64,000 bases of DNA from assembly GCA_016209705.1 (NCBI GenBank), contig JACQVR010000030.1, forward strand, positions 1-64,000, written 5' to 3'. Origin of the DNA: Planctomycetota bacterium (GTDB taxonomy: Bacteria; Planctomycetota; MHYJ01; JACPRB01). Positions 60,453-64,000 of this stretch are shown here, one piece after another. The position numbers were made by a program, and so were the translations under genes. Numbering within the stretch: the first letter of the stretch is position 1; each line of letters begins with the position of its first letter. The notes below the pieces were generated by a model. That model was not told the origin of the DNA, did not search any database, and saw only the letters and a program-made list of their open reading frames with translations.

Positions 60453-60458
60453 TATAAT
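60453..60458 (+). promoter_or_regulatory. -10 box upstream of the BNR protein
   Basis: TATAAT with a weak TTGCCG 15 bp upstream. The ATG at 60487 has AAGGA before it. Confidence 0.45.
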
Positions 60459-60486
60459 AAGCCGACGCCCATTCAAGGAAAAGGCT

Positions 60487-61602
60487 ATGGCTGATCGAGT
60501 CGTGCTTTCCGTCGGCACCAAGCGGGGGCTCTTTGTCTTCGAGTCGAGCGCCAAGCGCGATCGGTGGACGTCTTCCGGTCCCTACCTCAAGGGCTGGCCC
60601 ATCTACCACGCGATCGTCGATGCGCGCAACGGTGCCCGGATCCACGCGGCCGGTTGTAGCGACGTGTTCGCCACGAATACGTTCAGCGCCGACCTCCGCG
60701 TGCGCAAGTTCACCGGCGCCAAGCGCCCGCCCGTTCCCCCCAAGCCGCGGGCGTCGCACCTCAAATTCGCCCGCAAGTACGGAATCTCGATGACGCCTCG
60801 CATCTGGCACATCGAACCGGGCCGCTCCTCCGAGCGCGGCGTCCTCTATGCCGGCACGGCGCCGGCCGCGCTTTTTCGCTCGACCGACCATGGCCGCACC
60901 TGGGAAGAGATCAAGTCCATCACGAACCACCCTACGCGCAAGCATTGGATGCCCGGGGCCGGCGGCATGTGCCTGCACTCGATCCAGCTCGACCCAGGCA
61001 ACCCGAAGCGGATGTGGGTCGCCGTCTCCGCGGCCGGAAGCTTCCGCACCGACGACGGAGGCCGGACCTGGGCCCCGATCAACAAGGCGGTCGCGAAGTA
61101 CGTCGGCGCGCCGAAGGAGGGAGAGACCGGCACCTGAGTCCATAAGCTCCTGCTGCACCCGGCGGCGCCGGGGCGCATGTACCAACAGAACCACGTCGGC
61201 GTGTACCGCAGCGACGACCATGGCGACACGTGGTGCGCGATCCACAAAGGCCTACCCTACGACTACGGCTTCGGTCTCGCGCTCGATCTGGACGACGGTG
61301 ACGCGTGTTTTGTCGTGCCGTTGCAACCAGAGGAATTTGCTTATCGCGCCACGACCGGCCGGTTCGCGGTCTACCGTGGCGGCCACCGCGGATGGCGCGC
61401 GTCCGACCGCGGCCTGCCGGCGACGGGCGCGTATCTCAACGTCCTGCGCGAAGGCATGTCGAACGATACGCTCAAGCCGGGCGGAGTGTACGTCGGAACG
61501 GGCACGGGACAGCTCTTTGCCAGCCGCGACGGCGGCCGTTCGTGGAAGGCGATCGCGATGTATCTTCCCCCGATCCTGTCGGTCAGCGCGGCGGTGATAT
61601 AG
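60487..61602 (+). CDS. Sialidase-like BNR/Asp-box beta-propeller with in-frame UGA
   Basis: The frame codes for 371 residues if UGA at codon 217 (61135-61137) is read. Asp-boxes: STDHGRTWEE, TDDGGRTWAP, SDDHGDTWCA and SRDGGRSWKA, two on each side of the UGA, so the whole is one propeller. After the UGA comes VHKLLLHPAAPGRMYQQNHVGVYRSDD. From memory of this family Cys precedes VHK, so UGA would replace UGC. It may be selenocysteine, a nonsense mutation or an error. The gene is followed 1 bp later by MoaD/ThiS. The substrate of this family is unknown. Confidence 0.75.
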
Positions 61603-61603
61603 C

Positions 61604-61867
61604 GTGGCGCGCGCGACGCTGATTCTGCCGGGTATGCTTCACGAGTCGATCGGCTCCGGCCGGCTGCGCGTGGAAGGCCGGACGCTGGGCGAAGCGCTGG
61701 AAGACGCGTACCGGCGCGTTCCCGCGCTTCGCCTGCATCTGTGCGACGAGGACGGCGGGTTCCGCGTGCATATCCTCTGCTTCCACAACGGCGAACGGCA
61801 ACCGCTGGACACGCCGCTCGAAGACGGCGACGAGATCCTGATCCTTCAGGCGGTCAGCGGCGGGTGA
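61604..61867 (+). CDS. MoaD/ThiS family ubiquitin-like sulfur carrier
   Basis: 87 aa from GTG 61604. Beta-grasp fold ending LILQAVSGG, so the C-terminal Gly-Gly needed for thiocarboxylate is intact. RLRVEGRTLGEALEDAYRRVPALRLHLCDEDGGFRVHILCFHNGE matches MoaD-like proteins. Encoded next to the BNR protein in many genomes, though the link is not understood. It overlaps tfoX by 14 bp, convergently. Confidence 0.85.
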   Translation: MARATLILPGMLHESIGSGRLRVEGRTLGEALEDAYRRVPALRLHLCDEDGGFRVHILCFHNGERQPLDTPLEDGDEILILQAVSGG

Positions 61868-62240
61868 CACGAGCGTTCCTTGCCCGCAAGCGCTTGACGT
61901 TCCGGGAACCCCGCTTGGACGGCAGCGTTCCGACGAACTCGACCGCTCGCCGGATCCATTTCCTGAGCTTCGAGTCGGCTCGATGACCCGCGGAACCGAC
62001 AAAGACGAATCCCCGCAGCGGTCGGCCCGTGAAATCCATCGGTCGCGCTCCGGACTCCTTCAGCGCCTCTTCATACGCTTCCGGTCCGACCCGCACGACC
62101 AGATCGTGGTTCAATACTCCGCAGCACATGTGCCCCCGGAGAGTGAAACAAAGCCCGCCCATCATGGAGATCTCGCGGACCCCTTTCATGCCGTCGAACG
62201 CCTTCCGCGCCCGCGCGGCGAGTCGCTCATCGTAGGCCAT
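61854..62240 (-). CDS. TfoX/Sxy N-terminal domain protein
   Basis: 128 aa. MAYDERLAARARKAFDGMKGVREISMMGGLCFTLRGHMCCGVLNHDLVVRVGPEAYEEAL is the TfoX N-terminal fold (MMGG, FxLxGxM). A basic C-terminal tail follows and the Sxy C-terminal helix-hairpin domain is absent. Sxy regulates competence in Gammaproteobacteria; stand-alone N-domains have unknown function. Confidence 0.85.
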   Translation of the reverse strand: MAYDERLAARARKAFDGMKGVREISMMGGLCFTLRGHMCCGVLNHDLVVRVGPEAYEEALKESGARPMDFTGRPLRGFVFVGSAGHRADSKLRKWIRRAVEFVGTLPSKRGSRNVKRLRARNARVTRR

Positions 62241-62558
62241 CGGTCAGATCCCTTCGATTCCGTGCCGCAACGTTGGGATGGTTCCCCGAATCATGCTCGC
62301 GCCTTTGGAACGCTCGCGTCAATCGGAATCATCCCGTCGCAAGGCACCTTCGCCATCCGACGTCGCCGAGGCTTCCTCAGACAAGAGGCTTCGACGGACC
62401 GTGCCGTAGCCTTATCGGAAACGGCTGAGATTCTTGAGTCGAAATTCCGCAAGCGAGCATGCCGTGAGCGCGAGCGCCACTAATACGTTCGCGATTCTAT
62501 TGCAGGGTGCCAACTGGCGCACTCCCCGCGGCAAGCCGTGGGGAATGCCCCAGGTCAA
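62241..62558. other. Intergenic 318 bp with a terminator-like hairpin
   Basis: The hairpin TCCCCGCGGC/GCCGTGGGGA at 62523-62544 lies 15 nt after the stop of the TPR lipoprotein gene (minus strand). The rest shows no gene. Confidence 0.45.
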
Positions 62559-63431
62559 CTATTCTTGAGGCAAGTAGGAATCTAATACAACTTTGAATTG
62601 AGAATCGTTCAACAAGGATTCAAAGTCAGGATCGCGCAGTATATCCTCTCGTGTGATATGCCGATGATTTGGCGTGCGGAAGAATTCCTCCAGCATCGCC
62701 AATGCCCGACGTTTGTCCCCGCGAACCGCATGATAGCAGGCTCCATTGTAAAGCACGCAGCAGTGAACGGGTCTGGGCGATCGGCCCTCTTCATCGCACT
62801 GCGCTATTTGAATAGCGCGCGCGAATGCCTCATTGGCTTCGTGCGGCTTGTGCAATCGGGACATCTGGACCGCATATTGGAGCAAAGCAATCGCATCATC
62901 CGGGCAAGCCGCGATCGCTGCGCGGGCATGCTTCGCTGCCAGCTCAAAATCATGCTTTTCGGTGGCATATAGGGCGCTCAACGATCGGTGGGCATCTACC
63001 AACGGCTTAATCGACAGGCTTTTCTCCAAGCAGGCTATCGCCTGGTCGATTTCTCCACGTTCACGGGCAATCTCTCCGAGTCCTCGCCAAGCAAAGGCTA
63101 TTGAAACATTAGTGGCTAACGGAGCCTTGAGGGCGTGATTAAAAGCTTGCGCTGCGGCTGTCAAATCATGGCTCCAAAAGCGATGAAATTCTCCATAATA
63201 GGACCAGGAGCTAGAATAGTTCCCGAATTCTTGTGTAGCTCTCTTATACGCCGCTTCGGCGCCGTGACGATCTGCGCGCGCCTCCGCAGCCTCTCCGTCC
63301 TGCAAGATGTGAAGCAAACGTTCAGGAATCTCGGCCACGGAGGTAGGTGTTTCCGAATGACACCCTACGCACAAGGCAAAAATGCATGCAACGCATCGCT
63401 GAATAGAAGGAACGCTCGTGAGAGCAAACAT
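62559..63431 (-). CDS. TPR lipoprotein
   Basis: 290 aa from ATG 63431, which puts a signal peptide with lipobox VACIFALCVGC at the N-terminus. TPR repeats follow: GAEAAYKRATQEFGNYSSSWSYYGEFH, LGEIARERGEIDQAIACLEKSLSIKP, AAKHARAAIAACPDDAIALLQYAVQM and YHAVRGDKRRALAMLEEFF. Lower GC than the rest. It may belong with the TPR gene next to it. Confidence 0.75.
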   Translation of the reverse strand: MFALTSVPSIQRCVACIFALCVGCHSETPTSVAEIPERLLHILQDGEAAEARADRHGAEAAYKRATQEFGNYSSSWSYYGEFHRFWSHDLTAAAQAFNHALKAPLATNVSIAFAWRGLGEIARERGEIDQAIACLEKSLSIKPLVDAHRSLSALYATEKHDFELAAKHARAAIAACPDDAIALLQYAVQMSRLHKPHEANEAFARAIQIAQCDEEGRSPRPVHCCVLYNGACYHAVRGDKRRALAMLEEFFRTPNHRHITREDILRDPDFESLLNDSQFKVVLDSYLPQE

Positions 63432-63557
63432 GTGCGCAAATCCAGAATCATTACGCCATATGCATTGATGCGGCAAACGCCTTACCCTCGATGTCCTTTA
63501 CGGTAGGTCCGTAGTCTACGACGCCCCATGGGGGTTTCACGGCTACCAAGGAAGTTC

Positions 63558-64000
63558 CTACTTTGCGGCCAGCGATGTTAGCTTCACAAACCTTGGGTCA
63601 TCCTTGTACCTTGCAAAGTTGATGTCCATCCGGGCCTCTGCCATCTCATGGCGGCGCACGTCGTCGTATCTTTCGTATTCATAGAAATGCTGATGCAGGT
63701 ACTTAAGCACGAGATCGTGCTTGCCTTGCGCTGCGTAGTAGCAAGCGTAGTTATATGCCATCGAAGTGTCGTAGAGGGTATTCTGAATGAGGGCTTCGGC
63801 CTTGCCTTTCTGCCCCTTCAGGATCAGATATACCGCGTAGAACACCCGATTGTAAGAGTCCTTTGGATCCAGCTCATACGCTTTGGTTGCGTAATCGAAT
63901 GCTTTTCGAAAATCCTTTTCGGTATTCCAAAACACGGCTAAATTGCGGTAGCAGAGGGCTGTCGGATGACGTCGAAGCGACTCTTCGAAAAGCTTCAAAC
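63558..64000 (-). CDS. TPR protein, N-terminus outside the window
   Basis: At least 146 aa: FEESLRRHPTALCYRNLAVFWNTEKDFRKAFDYATKAYELDPKDSYNRVFYAVYLILKGQKGKAEALI plus YNYACYYAAQGKHDLVLKYLHQHFYEYERYDDVRR. The same YNxACYxAxxG(K/D)(H/K) motif is in the neighbouring lipoprotein, so they are paralogous. The start lies beyond 64000. Confidence 0.75.
   Translation of the reverse strand, partial: LKLFEESLRRHPTALCYRNLAVFWNTEKDFRKAFDYATKAYELDPKDSYNRVFYAVYLILKGQKGKAEALIQNTLYDTSMAYNYACYYAAQGKHDLVLKYLHQHFYEYERYDDVRRHEMAEARMDINFARYKDDPRFVKLTSLAAK

Overview
The window is GC-rich bacterial chromosome with dense operons, strong GGAGG-type ribosome-binding sites and sigma-70-like promoters. The housekeeping set (rpoD, dnaG, rsmA, rny, ymdB, xseAB, ispA, dxs, odhA, sod, tag) shows a bacterium with the MEP isoprenoid route. 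A DUF1579 protein, a pseudopilus operon with LamG-fused pseudopilins, a sialidase-type BNR protein beside a MoaD/ThiS protein and a baeRF protein suggest the Planctomycetota or a nearby phylum. That placement is inference; no rRNA or marker tree is available here.

Layout. (1) 1-2526 is the right end of a mobile island: a DUF4258/DUF2283 pair, a truncated NYN-domain gene, copy 1 of a structured RNA element, and at 2471-2526 a 3' fragment of tRNA-Ser that looks like an attR. (2) 2799-8043 (minus strand) holds a CT398-like zinc-ribbon protein, rpoD, dnaG and rsmA; dnaG-rpoD is driven by a near-consensus promoter. (3) 8152-24385 (minus strand) is a large operon for a type II secretion/type IV pilus-like inner-membrane platform and pseudopilus: FHA protein, PilM-PilN fusion, PilO-like, TPR/ConA-like protein, five pseudopilins and a predicted outer-membrane protein. 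No secretin, ATPase or GspF is in the window. (4) 24622-32613 (plus strand) carries GNAT, rny, ymdB, xseA, xseB, ispA and dxs. (5) 32776-42375 is tRNA-Leu(CAG) with a 9.5-kb integrated element in its 3' end: tyrosine integrase, RHH regulator, AlpA-like protein, P4-type primase-helicase, hicBA, a lipoprotein, copy 2 of the structured RNA and an HTH protein like a terminase small subunit. A 24-bp core is repeated at both ends. (6) 42567-64000 is mixed chromosome: PAP2 protein, outer-membrane protein, superoxide dismutase, PrmC-like methyltransferase, 2-oxoglutarate dehydrogenase E1, an HPF-cold-shock fusion followed by a baeRF protein, an RMD1-family protein, DUF1579, a broken Rpn gene, a hybrid histidine kinase, tag, a BNR protein interrupted by UGA, MoaD/ThiS, TfoX and TPR proteins.

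Four patterns go beyond ordinary annotation. First, a roughly 220-nt element occurs twice, at 844-1064 and 40750-40971; its stems are kept by many compensatory changes, so it is probably a structured RNA, and both copies ride on tRNA-targeted islands. Second, the leader-coding ends of the pseudopilin genes are built from heptanucleotide repeats, a different heptamer in each gene. Third, a family of roughly 70-bp palindromes with related arms occurs five times between genes. Fourth, the BNR protein has an in-frame UGA, followed 20 nt later by a GC-rich hairpin.
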